Of a DNA stretch of 23,593 nucleotides, positions 12,700-20,250 are shown piece by piece; within the stretch, counting starts at the first letter, position 1, and each line of letters starts with the position of its first letter. The position numbers were made by a program, and so were the translations under genes. Location of the stretch: NCBI GenBank assembly GCA_023386365.1, contig JAEWJX010000111.1, positions 1 to 23,593 of the forward strand, given 5' to 3'. The stretch is from Actinomycetes bacterium. Lineage in GTDB: Bacteria; Actinomycetota; Actinomycetes; Actinomycetales; Microbacteriaceae. Under the pieces are notes generated by a model. It was not told where the DNA came from. It saw nothing but the letters and a program-made list of their open reading frames with translations, and searched no databases.

Positions 12700-13956
12700 A
12701 TGTTCCGCAGGCTGACGACCACCCAACTGGTGGTCGACATCGTCATCGCGGTCGTCTTCTTCATGTTCTGCAGCTTCGTGCTGTTCGGCACGAGCCTGGT
12801 CTGGAGCGCCGGAGACACTCGGTGGTCGTTCGTCGTGCTGCTCGGGATGGCGTGCGCCGTGGCCCTGCGTCGGGCTGCCCCGGGGTTGGCGCTGGGTGTG
12901 GCCTGGGTCGCAGCGGTCGTGCAGATGCTGAGCAACGTCGCTCCGAACCCGGCCGATGTGGCGACCTTCATCGTCGTCTACACGGCCGCCGCCTACGGCC
13001 GCTCGTCGACTCGCTGGCTGGCTCTCGCGTCGGCTCTCGTCGCGCCGCTCGCCATCACCGGCTACATCCTGATCACGCAGGGCATCGGCGAATTGAGCAT
13101 GTGCCTGCAGTTCCAGTACTCGTACTGCGTGACCTACGTGCCCGAGTTGGCGGGCCGTGCCGTCGGGTGGTTCGTGGCGTTCGCGTTCGCGTTCCTGCTC
13201 GCCTGGACGATCGGTCAGCTGGTGCGCACGCGCATCCGGGCCCGCGCGAGCAGGCAGGCGGCGATCGCCGCCGAGCAGGAGGTGGTGGCCGAGCAGGAGC
13301 GCACCCGCATCGCCCGCGACATGCACGACGTGGTGGCGCATTCGCTGGCCGTCGTGGTCGCGCAGGCCGATGGCGCCCGCTATGCGGCGCGCACCGATCC
13401 ACAGGCGGCGGATACGGCGCTGCGCACCATCGCGGCGACCGCGCGTGAGGCTCTCGGCGACGTGCGCCTGCTGCTCGCGCAGCTGCGCTACCAGCAGGAG
13501 GACGGCCCCCAACCCACCCTCGGCGACCTCGACCGGCTGCTCGAGCAGCTGCGCGCGTCGGGTCTGCGGGTGGTGCGGGAGGATTCGGGCGGCCCGCTGC
13601 CGTTGGGTGCCTCCCAGCAGATCGCCGTCTACCGCATCGTGCAGGAGTCGCTCACGAACGCCCTCCGCCACGCGGATGTCGAACGCGAGGTGGCGGTGCG
13701 GTTCATGTGGACCTCGCACGGGCTCGAGCTCTCGATCGTCAGCCACCTGCCGGATGCGCGCCCCCGCACCGGCATGATCCCGCTCACCGCCACCCCGGTG
13801 GGGCACGGCATCGCGGGCATGACCGAACGCGCGACCCTCACCGGAGGGTGGCTGCGCGCCGGCGTCGAGGGCGACCGCTTCATCGTCACCGCGTTCCTCC
13901 CGCACACGCCCACGGCCCCCCTCGCGCCCCTCACCCAGGAAGAGACCACCGCATGA
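12700..13956 (+). CDS. Sensor histidine kinase (HisKA_3 type, NarL partner)
   Basis: Membrane sensor kinase of 418 residues. About residues 10-180 form several hydrophobic segments without a large outer domain. A short coiled stretch (AAIAAEQEVVAEQERTRIARD) leads to the HisKA_3 phospho-site RDMHDVVAHSL with His209. The ATP-binding domain has an N box (QESLTNALRHA) and a GHGIAGMTERATLTGG box. Where the ATP-binding domain usually has a clear D-x-G-x-G box, the sequence reads SIVSHLPDARPR, so that box is degenerate. The start codon overlaps nothing; the gene end overlaps the response regulator start (ATGA). The signal sensed is unknown; the adjacent ABC exporter suggests cell-envelope stress or a peptide. 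Confidence 0.92.
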   Translation: MFRRLTTTQLVVDIVIAVVFFMFCSFVLFGTSLVWSAGDTRWSFVVLLGMACAVALRRAAPGLALGVAWVAAVVQMLSNVAPNPADVATFIVVYTAAAYGRSSTRWLALASALVAPLAITGYILITQGIGELSMCLQFQYSYCVTYVPELAGRAVGWFVAFAFAFLLAWTIGQLVRTRIRARASRQAAIAAEQEVVAEQERTRIARDMHDVVAHSLAVVVAQADGARYAARTDPQAADTALRTIAATAREALGDVRLLLAQLRYQQEDGPQPTLGDLDRLLEQLRASGLRVVREDSGGPLPLGASQQIAVYRIVQESLTNALRHADVEREVAVRFMWTSHGLELSIVSHLPDARPRTGMIPLTATPVGHGIAGMTERATLTGGWLRAGVEGDRFIVTAFLPHTPTAPLAPLTQEETTA

Positions 13957-14615
13957 CCATCCGTGTCGCCCTCGTTGACGACCAGGCCCTGTTCCGCACC
14001 GGCATCCGTATGCTGGTCGACTCGCAGGACGACCTCGAGTTCGTGGGGGAGGCGGGCGACGGCCTGGAGGGTGTCGCCCTCGCCGCCCGCACCCAACCGG
14101 ATGTGGTGCTCATGGACATCCGGATGCCGGTGATGGACGGCATCGAGTCGACGGAGCGCATCATCCGCGCCTCGACGTCGGTGGGGCGCGAGACGCCGCG
14201 CGTGATCGTATTGACGACGTTCGACCTCGACGAGGCGGCGACCCGTGCCATCCGGGCGGGGGCGAGCGGGTTCCTCCTGAAGGACTCCGACCCCGAGTTC
14301 CTGTTGGCGGCGATCCGCACCGTGCACGCGGGCACGGCGGTGCTCGCGCCGTCGGCCACCCGTGAGCTCTTCGAGCATTTCGATTCGCGCAGCGCCGTCG
14401 CGGGGGAGCCGCCGGAGTTCGCCGCCCTCACCGCCCGGGAGCGCGACATCTTCCTGCTCGCCGCCCGCGGCTTGAGCAACGCCGAGATCGCCACCACCGA
14501 GTACGTCAGCGAGGCGACGGTGAAGACCCACATCTCGCGCATCCTGGCGAAGCTGTCCCTGCGCGACCGGGTGCAGCTCGTGGTGTACGCCTTCGAGCAC
14601 CGTCTGGTCGACTGA
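13953..14615 (+). CDS. NarL/FixJ-type response regulator
   Basis: Two-component transcription regulator of 220 residues. The receiver domain (1-120) has the acidic pair Asp9-Asp10, the phospho-acceptor Asp55 in VVLMDIRMP, the Thr in VLTTFD and the Lys in FLLKD. A LuxR-type HTH (about 150-215) follows: LTARERDIFLLAARGLSNAEIA and SEATVKTHISRILAKL. It overlaps the kinase gene by four bases and is its cognate partner. The likely target is the ABC transporter gene pair beginning 79 bases downstream, though no repeated operator was identified there. Confidence 0.95.
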   Translation: MTIRVALVDDQALFRTGIRMLVDSQDDLEFVGEAGDGLEGVALAARTQPDVVLMDIRMPVMDGIESTERIIRASTSVGRETPRVIVLTTFDLDEAATRAIRAGASGFLLKDSDPEFLLAAIRTVHAGTAVLAPSATRELFEHFDSRSAVAGEPPEFAALTARERDIFLLAARGLSNAEIATTEYVSEATVKTHISRILAKLSLRDRVQLVVYAFEHRLVD

Positions 14616-14681
14616 CGCAGTCATCCTCCGGGCGGATGCGGATGCGCCCTGTGCCGGACGCGACCGCCCCCGCCTGCTTCG

Positions 14682-14687
14682 TACGGT
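14682..14687 (+). promoter_or_regulatory. -10 box of the ABC transporter genes, probably leaderless (TACGGT)
   Basis: TACGGT ends seven bases before the ATG at 14695, the same geometry as before the histidine kinase gene. It would give the exporter genes their own transcript separate from the two-component genes. No -35 is evident, which would fit a promoter that needs an activator such as the upstream response regulator; this last point is inference. Confidence 0.5.
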
Positions 14688-14694
14688 CGAGATC

Positions 14695-15480
14695 ATGGAC
14701 CTGACCACCAGCATCCCCACCATCACCGACCCCGCCGGTGCGAGCCTCGTGGCGCGCGTCGAGAACCTCACCAAGAGCTACGGCGCCCACGGCGCCCGCG
14801 TCGACGCGCTGCGGGAGGTGTCGCTCGGCATCCGGCGGGGCGAGTTCACTGCCGTCATGGGCCCGTCCGGCTCGGGCAAGTCGACCCTCATGCACATCAT
14901 GGCGGGGCTCGACTCGCCCACCTCGGGGCGCGTGTGGCTCGGCGACACCGAGATCGGTTCGCTCGGCGACGAGCAGCTCACCCTGCTGCGCCGCCGCCGG
15001 GTGGGTTTCGTGTTCCAGGCGTTCAACCTGGTGCCCACGCTCGACGTCGAGGGCAACCTGCTGCTCCCGTTCGAGCTCGACGGCCGCACCCCCAGCAACC
15101 GGGAGCGCGAGTGGATCGACGAGCTCGAGAGCGTGCTCGGTCTCGACTCCCGGCTCGCGCACCGCCCCCACGAGCTGTCGGGCGGCCAGCAGCAGCGTGT
15201 GGCGATCGCCCGCGCGCTGGTCACCCGCCCCGAGCTGGTGTTCGCGGACGAGCCCACCGGCAACCTCGATTCCCGCACCGGGCGCGAGGTGCTGCAGGTG
15301 CTGCAGTCCGCGACCCGCAGCTACGGTCAGTCGATCGCGATGGTCACCCACGATCCGATCGCCGCGAGCTACGCCGACCGCGTGCTGTTCCTTGCCGACG
15401 GGCGTCTCGTCGACGACCGTTCCGGCATGAGCGCGCCCGAGATCGCGAACTACATGCTGGCGATGGAGCAGGTGGCCTGA
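14695..15480 (+). CDS. MacB/LolD-type ABC transporter ATP-binding protein
   Basis: ATPase subunit of 261 residues for a type VII (mechanotransmission) ABC transporter. Walker A GPSGSGKST lies near residue 57, the Q loop is in VGFVFQAFNLVPTL, the signature is LSGGQQQRVAIARAL near residue 162, Walker B is LVFADEPTGNLDSRTG, and the switch histidine is in MVTHDPIAASYADRV. The sequence LVARVENLTKSYG marks the start of the fold. The stop codon shares one base with the start of the permease gene. It belongs to the export or defence branch (MacB, BceA), not to sugar importers, so it does not supply the ATPase missing from the sugar locus downstream. Confidence 0.95.
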   Translation: MDLTTSIPTITDPAGASLVARVENLTKSYGAHGARVDALREVSLGIRRGEFTAVMGPSGSGKSTLMHIMAGLDSPTSGRVWLGDTEIGSLGDEQLTLLRRRRVGFVFQAFNLVPTLDVEGNLLLPFELDGRTPSNREREWIDELESVLGLDSRLAHRPHELSGGQQQRVAIARALVTRPELVFADEPTGNLDSRTGREVLQVLQSATRSYGQSIAMVTHDPIAASYADRVLFLADGRLVDDRSGMSAPEIANYMLAMEQVA

Positions 15481-16889
15481 TGGCCGTCTCCACCTCGTCG
15501 GGGCTGCGCGAGCACGCCTCCTCCATCCTCGTCGCCGGCCTCTCGGCGGCCTTCGGTGTGGCTCTGCTCCAGGTGACCGGCGTGCTCGCCGACGTGATCT
15601 CGGCGGATGACGTCACCGGCTCGAGCCCCATGGTGCAGTTGATGCTGCAGCTGGTGGCGTCCGTCTTCATCGTGATCGCCGTCTACGTGGGCGCGATCGT
15701 CACGGTCAACACGTTCGCGACGATCGTCGCGGGGCGTGCGCGACTCATCGCGCTGCTGCGCCTCATCGGGTCGAGTGCCCGATCGCAGCGTCGCGCGGTC
15801 GCCCGCGAGGGTCTGCTGGTGGGCCTGCTGGGTGCCGCCGCGGGCGCCGTGGTGGGCACGGGTCTCGCCCTCGGCCTGGAGCGCATCGCCGTCGCGGCCG
15901 GCTGGCTGCCCGACATCGCGCACACCTGGTTCGATCCGGTGCTGCTGATCCCGGTGGCGGCCGTCGTGCTCACCACCTGGCTGTCGTCGTGGATCGGGTC
16001 CCGGCGCGTGCTGTCGGTCACGCCGCTGCAGGCGATCGGCGGGTCGCAGCCGCTGTCGAACGAGGAGCTGCGGGCGCGCCCGGGCCGCAACGCGATCGCG
16101 ATCGTGCTCATGTCGCTCGGCGGGATCATCCTGGTGCTCGGCATGCTGGTCGGACTCGTCTCGCCCTTCGGGGTGCTCATCGGGGTCGTGGGGGGCGTGC
16201 TCTCGTTCACCGGCCTCGTGCTGGGTGCGCACCTGATCATGCCGCCGGCGCTGCGCCTCGTGGGTCGGACACTGGGGCGTTCGCCGTCGGCGCGGCTCGC
16301 GGCCGAGAATTCGCTGCGGTACCCGGAGCGTTCTTCGCGCACCACGATCGGTGTCGTCATCGGGGTGACGCTCGTGACGATGTTCGGTGTCGCGATGGCC
16401 AGCTTCCGCATCCTCATCCAGGAGGCGCAGGCGGCCCAGCCGGAGGTCTACCAGGGCACGGAGCAGATGCTCGACGCGGTCACGGCCGTGTTCTCGACGC
16501 TCGTCGGGGTGAGCGCGCTGATCGCCGCGGTGGGGCTCGTGAACGCGCTGTCGCTGAGCGTGCTGCAGCGCACCCGCGAGCTCGGCCTGCTGCGGGCGCT
16601 GGGCTTCTCGCGCGGCCAGCTGCGCCGCATGGTCTTCTCGGAGAGCCTGCAGCTGACGGCCACCGCCGTCGTCGTGGGGCTGCTGCTCGGTACCGTCTAC
16701 GGCTGGGTGGGCGCGCAGTCGCTGCTCGGGTCGATGTACGGCTCGCCCGGCATCGTGGCACCCGGCGTGCCGTGGGTGGTGCTGGGTGCGGTCGTGCTGA
16801 GCGCCGCGGTGCTCACGGTGGTCGCGACGATCGCCCCCACCCGACGCGCCACGCGCGTCAGCCCGATCACGGCGCTCGCGGTCGAGTGA
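15480..16889 (+). CDS. FtsX-like ABC transporter permease
   Basis: Membrane protein of 469 residues with about ten hydrophobic segments and two FtsX domains. The first lies at about 55-180 (TIVAGRARLIALLRLIGSSARS) and the second at about 345-465 (LSLSVLQRTRELGLLRALGFSRGQLRRMV), each with the amphipathic coupling pattern. It ends in the typical APTRRATRVSPITALAVE. There is no large extracellular domain of the MacB kind. Start overlap with the ATPase gene (TGATG) shows coupled translation. With the ATPase and the two-component genes it resembles peptide-sensing and detoxification modules of Gram-positive bacteria, but the cargo is unknown. A 15-bp stem-loop follows six bases after the stop. Confidence 0.92.
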   Translation: MAVSTSSGLREHASSILVAGLSAAFGVALLQVTGVLADVISADDVTGSSPMVQLMLQLVASVFIVIAVYVGAIVTVNTFATIVAGRARLIALLRLIGSSARSQRRAVAREGLLVGLLGAAAGAVVGTGLALGLERIAVAAGWLPDIAHTWFDPVLLIPVAAVVLTTWLSSWIGSRRVLSVTPLQAIGGSQPLSNEELRARPGRNAIAIVLMSLGGIILVLGMLVGLVSPFGVLIGVVGGVLSFTGLVLGAHLIMPPALRLVGRTLGRSPSARLAAENSLRYPERSSRTTIGVVIGVTLVTMFGVAMASFRILIQEAQAAQPEVYQGTEQMLDAVTAVFSTLVGVSALIAAVGLVNALSLSVLQRTRELGLLRALGFSRGQLRRMVFSESLQLTATAVVVGLLLGTVYGWVGAQSLLGSMYGSPGIVAPGVPWVVLGAVVLSAAVLTVVATIAPTRRATRVSPITALAVE

Positions 16890-16894
16890 GCGAA

Positions 16895-16936
16895 CAGCGG
16901 ATGCGGGGGAGCGCCGACGAACCCCCGCATCCGCTG
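16895..16936. terminator. Bidirectional stem-loop between convergent operons
   Basis: A perfect 15-bp stem (CAGCGGATGCGGGGG at 16895-16909 with its complement at 16922-16936) encloses a 12-base loop. It lies between the permease stop at 16889 and the opposite-strand stop at 16945. There is no U-tract on either side, so it may work without one, as is common in high-GC actinobacteria, or protect the 3' ends of both mRNAs. Confidence 0.8.
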
Positions 16937-16944
16937 AGCCGGTG

Positions 16945-17796
16945 CTATTTCACCGCGCCCATGGTGAGGCCGGTGCGCAGCAGTCGGTAGCTGGCGATGT
17001 ACACCAGGAACACGGGGATCGCCGAGATGACGGCGAACGCCATCATGCCCGGCCAGTCGATGCCGTAGGCGCCCGCCTGCACGGCGATGAGGGCGCTCAT
17101 CGGGTAGTTCGACGGCGTGAGCATGAAGGTGATCCCGTAGAGGAATTCGCCCCACGACACGAGGAAGATGATCGCCGTCACCGTGAGCACCCCGTTGCGG
17201 GCGAGTGGCAAAGCCACCCCGAAGAAGGCACGCAGGGTGCCGGCGCCGTCGATCCGGCTGGCTTCCTCGATCGACACCGGGATCGCGCCGAAGAACGGCC
17301 GCAGCAGCAGGATCGCCCACGGCAGGAACAGCACCGCATCCGCGAGGATCAGGCCGGGGTTGGTGTTCAGCAGGCCCCACTGCGAGAGCAGCCAGAACAG
17401 CGGGATGAGGTTGGCGGTCTGCGGGATCATCTGCAGGATCACGAGTACCGCCAGCGAGATCACCACGATGCGGCTCCGCACTCGGGCGAGCGCGTAGGCG
17501 GCCGGGGTGGCGAGCGCGAGGCACACCAGGGTGGTGCCGATGCTGATCACGATCGACTGGCGCAGCGAGGTGCCGAGCGCCGGGTCGGCGAACGCCTCGA
17601 GGTACGCGTCGAGGGTCGGGGTGAAGAACAGCGACGCCTGCGAGGTGAGCACCTCGCCCTGGCTCTTCAGCGAGGTGAGCACGATCCAGAGCAGTGGCAG
17701 GCCGTAAATCACCCACAGCACGAGCCGGATGCCGAAGGCGACGGGTTCGCGGCGGCGGCGCCGGGCGGGCGCGCGGGACGTCGTTGCGGCGGACAT
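16945..17796 (-). CDS. Carbohydrate ABC transporter permease (MalG/AraQ type)
   Basis: Inner permease subunit of a CUT1 sugar importer, 283 residues with six membrane segments. A basic N-terminus (RAPARRRRREP) precedes the first segment. The EAA-like loop ASRIDGAGTLRAFFGVALPLARNGV that contacts the ATPase lies near residue 190, and the protein ends in the typical GLTMGAVK. The ATG at 17796 follows GAGGAGG; the longer open frame upstream is not family-like. Two bases separate it from the preceding permease gene, so binding protein and both permeases form one operon. Confidence 0.94.
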   Translation of the reverse strand: MSAATTSRAPARRRRREPVAFGIRLVLWVIYGLPLLWIVLTSLKSQGEVLTSQASLFFTPTLDAYLEAFADPALGTSLRQSIVISIGTTLVCLALATPAAYALARVRSRIVVISLAVLVILQMIPQTANLIPLFWLLSQWGLLNTNPGLILADAVLFLPWAILLLRPFFGAIPVSIEEASRIDGAGTLRAFFGVALPLARNGVLTVTAIIFLVSWGEFLYGITFMLTPSNYPMSALIAVQAGAYGIDWPGMMAFAVISAIPVFLVYIASYRLLRTGLTMGAVK

Positions 17797-17798
17797 GG

Positions 17799-18770
17799 TC
17801 AGGCCTCCTCGGAGCGACGCACGTCGCGGGCGTAGAACAGGGCGAGCACGATCACGACGGCGAGTGCGATGAGTGCGGTGGCCGCCCCGCCTCCGTAGTC
17901 GAGGCGCAGGAACGCCTCGACGTAGGCCAGGTAGGGCAGGGTCGTGGAGGCGGTGCCGGGGCCGCCGGAGGTCATCACGTAGATGAAGTCGAAGCTGCGG
18001 AACGCGTACACGACGGTCAGGATCGCGAGCACGGTCGCGGTGGGGCGGGCGTGAGGGATCAGCACGTGCTGGATCCGTCGCCATGGGCCCGCGCCGTCCA
18101 TTTCGGCGGCTTCGAGCACCTCGCTGTCGACGGCGAGCAGGGAGGCACGGAAGATGAGCGCGTTGAAGGGGATCACGGCCCAGGCGTTCACGAGCGCCAC
18201 CGACCAGAGGGCCAGCTGCGGGTCGTAGAGGAATCCGACGCCGGCGGGGTCGCCGCCGAGGGCGCGCAGCACCTCGTTGAGGAGTCCCCGGTCGCCGAGC
18301 AGGAACTTCCAGATCGACCCGTTGACGACCGGCGGCAGCGCCCAGACGAACACCATCATGCCGAGCAGGTACGAGGCCCCGCGCGTGGGTGAGGAGACCG
18401 CGACGGCGACCGCGAATCCGCCGACCATGCCGATCACGGTGACGATCACGACGAAAACGAGCGTGTTAACGACGGCCCGCGGGAAGTCGGGTGAGGCGAG
18501 GAGGGCTGCGTAGTTGTCGAGGCCGACGAACAGCCAGTCCGAGTTGAGGGTCGCGGCCGTCACCTCGTGCACACTCATCGAACCGAGCTGCAGGAGCGGC
18601 CAGAGCGCGAGCGCGACGAGGATCGCCGCGGCGGGAAGCGCGAGGGCGAGGCGGTGGTCGCCTCGCAGCGCGCCGCCGCGCCGGGCGGCCGCCCTCCCCG
18701 GGACGAGGAGACCCGGGGAGGACAGCCTGGTGGTGGATGGTCGGGACGGACCCGCCGAGGAGGAACTCAT
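17799..18770 (-). CDS. Carbohydrate ABC transporter permease (MalF/AraP type)
   Basis: Second permease subunit, 323 residues. A polar Ser/Arg-rich N-terminus precedes LALALPAAAILVALALWPLLQLG and five further hydrophobic segments. The coupling loop EAAEMDGAGPWRRIQHVLIPHARP lies near residue 215, followed by FDFIYVMTSGGPGTASTTLPYLAYVEAF, a strong MalF/UgpA-type signature. Of the two close ATG codons, 18770 has GGGAGG nine bases upstream whereas 18779 has it directly adjacent, so I prefer 18770. The gene follows the binding-protein gene by 16 bases. Confidence 0.93.
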   Translation of the reverse strand: MSSSSAGPSRPSTTRLSSPGLLVPGRAAARRGGALRGDHRLALALPAAAILVALALWPLLQLGSMSVHEVTAATLNSDWLFVGLDNYAALLASPDFPRAVVNTLVFVVIVTVIGMVGGFAVAVAVSSPTRGASYLLGMMVFVWALPPVVNGSIWKFLLGDRGLLNEVLRALGGDPAGVGFLYDPQLALWSVALVNAWAVIPFNALIFRASLLAVDSEVLEAAEMDGAGPWRRIQHVLIPHARPTATVLAILTVVYAFRSFDFIYVMTSGGPGTASTTLPYLAYVEAFLRLDYGGGAATALIALAVVIVLALFYARDVRRSEEA

Positions 18771-18786
18771 CCCAGCCATCCTCCCG

Positions 18787-20031
18787 TCAGCCCTGCAGCA
18801 GCGGGACGAGCTGCGCCAGGAGGTCGTCGGCCAACTGGGCGGGGGCCCCGTCACCGGCGACCGCCTTGCTCCAGAAGTCGCCGACGAGGCCTTCGACCTC
18901 GTTGACGTTCTTCGACGGCACCTCGGGGCTCGGCGAGGGGCGACCCTGCTTCTGCACGATGTCGACGAAGACGCTCAGGATCGGGTCGTCGCCGATCTTC
19001 GAGTCGGATGCGGCATCCGCTCGTGCCGGGATCGATCCGAAGTAGTCGAGCAGGGTGAGCTGCCCGGCGACCGAGAAGAAGGTCGACTCGAGGAAGTCCT
19101 GTGCGAGTTCCTTGTTCTTCGAGAAGGCGCCCACGTTCTGCACCTCGCCGCCGAGCAGGACGCCTCCGTCGCTCGTGATCGGGAGCGGGGCGACGCCGTA
19201 ACCGAACGCGGCCTCCTTGGCGGCGCCGATCTGCCAGTTGCCGTTCACGGCGAAGGCGGATGCGCCTGCGGCGAACTGCTGGAACGGCACCGTCTGGTCC
19301 CAGGTGGACGCTTCGCGGGAGAGGTAGCCCTTGGCCACCCAGTCCTGCAGCATCGTGTAGGTGTCGGCCATGGGGGCCGCCTGCGGGTCGCCGTAGCTGA
19401 AGCCGTGCGAGGTGAACCAGGGGAAGCCCTGCCACTGGCTCTCCAGTCCGGGCTTACCGGTGAGGGTGATGCCCTGGTGGCCGGCGTCGGCCGCCTTCTG
19501 CATGACGGTCTCGAGTTCGGCGATGGTCGTCGGCACCTCGCCGCCGATCTCGTCGAGCATGTCCTGGTTGTACCAGAGGCCGAGCAGGTTCACGTAGCCC
19601 TGCACGCCGTAGAGGTCGCCGTCGATGCGCTGCATGACGCCTTCGGGGAACTGGTCCTTGTCGGCGTAGCCGTTCCACCAGTCGTCCATGGGTTCGATGG
19701 CGCCGGCTTCGGCGAGCGGGTAGGTGCCGGATGCGCCGAAGACGAGTACGTCGGGTCCGGTCTCGGACCCGGCTGCGGTGACGGCCTTGGTGGTGAACTG
19801 GTCCACGGGGACGTACTCGTACTGCACGGTCACGCCGGGGTGCTCCGCCTCGAACGAGTCGGCGAGCTTCTCGAGCGCCTCGACCTGTCCGTCGGTGTTG
19901 TAGTAGTGCCAGACCGTGAGCGTGGTGGTGTCGCTCCCGGTTTCGCTCGGGGTGCAGCCGGTGAGCGCCAGGATGCTGGCCGCTCCGATCGCGATCAGGG
20001 CAGCGCCTGATCGACGACGATTCTGCGTCAT
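18787..20031 (-). CDS. Sugar ABC transporter substrate-binding lipoprotein
   Basis: Extracellular binding protein of a CUT1 importer, 414 residues. A lipoprotein signal (MTQNRRRSGAALI) ends in the lipobox LALTGC with Cys26 as lipidation site. The mature part has the SBP_bac_1 fold, with TVWHYYNTDGQVEALEKLADSFEAEHPGVTVQYEYVP, VLVFGASGTYPLAEAGAIEPMDDWW and GVQGYVNLLGLWYNQDML. First gene of the leftward operon; its leader carries a LacI-type operator (20081-20094). The divergent arabinofuranosidase suggests arabino-oligosaccharides as cargo, which is inference from context. No ATPase gene accompanies the operon. Confidence 0.94.
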   Translation of the reverse strand: MTQNRRRSGAALIAIGAASILALTGCTPSETGSDTTTLTVWHYYNTDGQVEALEKLADSFEAEHPGVTVQYEYVPVDQFTTKAVTAAGSETGPDVLVFGASGTYPLAEAGAIEPMDDWWNGYADKDQFPEGVMQRIDGDLYGVQGYVNLLGLWYNQDMLDEIGGEVPTTIAELETVMQKAADAGHQGITLTGKPGLESQWQGFPWFTSHGFSYGDPQAAPMADTYTMLQDWVAKGYLSREASTWDQTVPFQQFAAGASAFAVNGNWQIGAAKEAAFGYGVAPLPITSDGGVLLGGEVQNVGAFSKNKELAQDFLESTFFSVAGQLTLLDYFGSIPARADAASDSKIGDDPILSVFVDIVQKQGRPSPSPEVPSKNVNEVEGLVGDFWSKAVAGDGAPAQLADDLLAQLVPLLQG

Positions 20032-20080
20032 TGCGTGTCGCCTCTCTATCGGTGAGTGGGGGTGGGCCCCGGCTCCGGCA

Positions 20081-20094
20081 TTTCATCGATGAAG
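20081..20094. promoter_or_regulatory. LacI-family operator before the importer operon
   Basis: The core TTCATCGATGAA (20082-20093) is a perfect 12-bp palindrome centred on CG, the usual symmetry of LacI-family operators. It matches the site at 20227-20240 at eleven of twelve core positions. It sits in the leader of the binding-protein gene. A looser relative (9 of 14 positions) overlaps that gene's ribosome site near 20044-20057. Confidence 0.75.
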
Positions 20095-20122
20095 TGACCG
20101 GAAGCCGAAGGCCTCGAATGGC

Positions 20123-20151
20123 ATCTTGCAGACCGAAAGGGTTTTCGTCAA
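20123..20151 (-). promoter_or_regulatory. Probable promoter of the sugar importer operon
   Basis: On the minus strand TTGACG (20151-20146) and CAAGAT (20128-20123) are separated by 17 bases. The -35 is close to consensus, the -10 is weak. Transcription would start near 20116, placing the operator at 20081-20094 downstream of the start, where a bound repressor could block elongation. Confidence 0.5.
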
Positions 20152-20188
20152 GCACATCTTCGGGAAAGTTTTGATTCGGCCCGGCGGC

Positions 20189-20218
20189 TTGACAAGTCCG
20201 GAGCGCGCCGCATACCGT
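20189..20218 (+). promoter_or_regulatory. Promoter of the arabinofuranosidase gene
   Basis: TTGACA (20189-20194) and TACCGT (20213-20218) are separated by 18 bases. This is the clearest -35/-10 pair in the window. Transcription should begin near 20225, directly at the left edge of the operator 20227-20240. Confidence 0.75.
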
Positions 20219-20226
20219 CCTGTCAG

Positions 20227-20240
20227 TTTCACCGATGAAA
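20227..20240. promoter_or_regulatory. LacI-family operator before the arabinofuranosidase gene
   Basis: TTTCACCGATGAAA is a near-perfect 14-bp palindrome with one mismatched pair next to the central CG. It lies at the predicted transcription start and ends just before the GGAG ribosome site (20242-20245). The regulator encoded at 21751 is the obvious candidate ligand. Confidence 0.78.
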
Positions 20241-20250
20241 TGGAGTTCCC

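Noticed and set aside
14630..14649. GGGCG/CGCCC hairpin between the response regulator and ABC genes as a terminator
   Set aside because: Only five pairs, a ten-base loop and no U-tract; too weak to support.
18514..20010. A 498-codon frame antisense to the binding-protein gene
   Set aside because: The opposite strand encodes a lipoprotein with clear lipobox and SBP_bac_1 motifs; the antisense product has no recognisable features.
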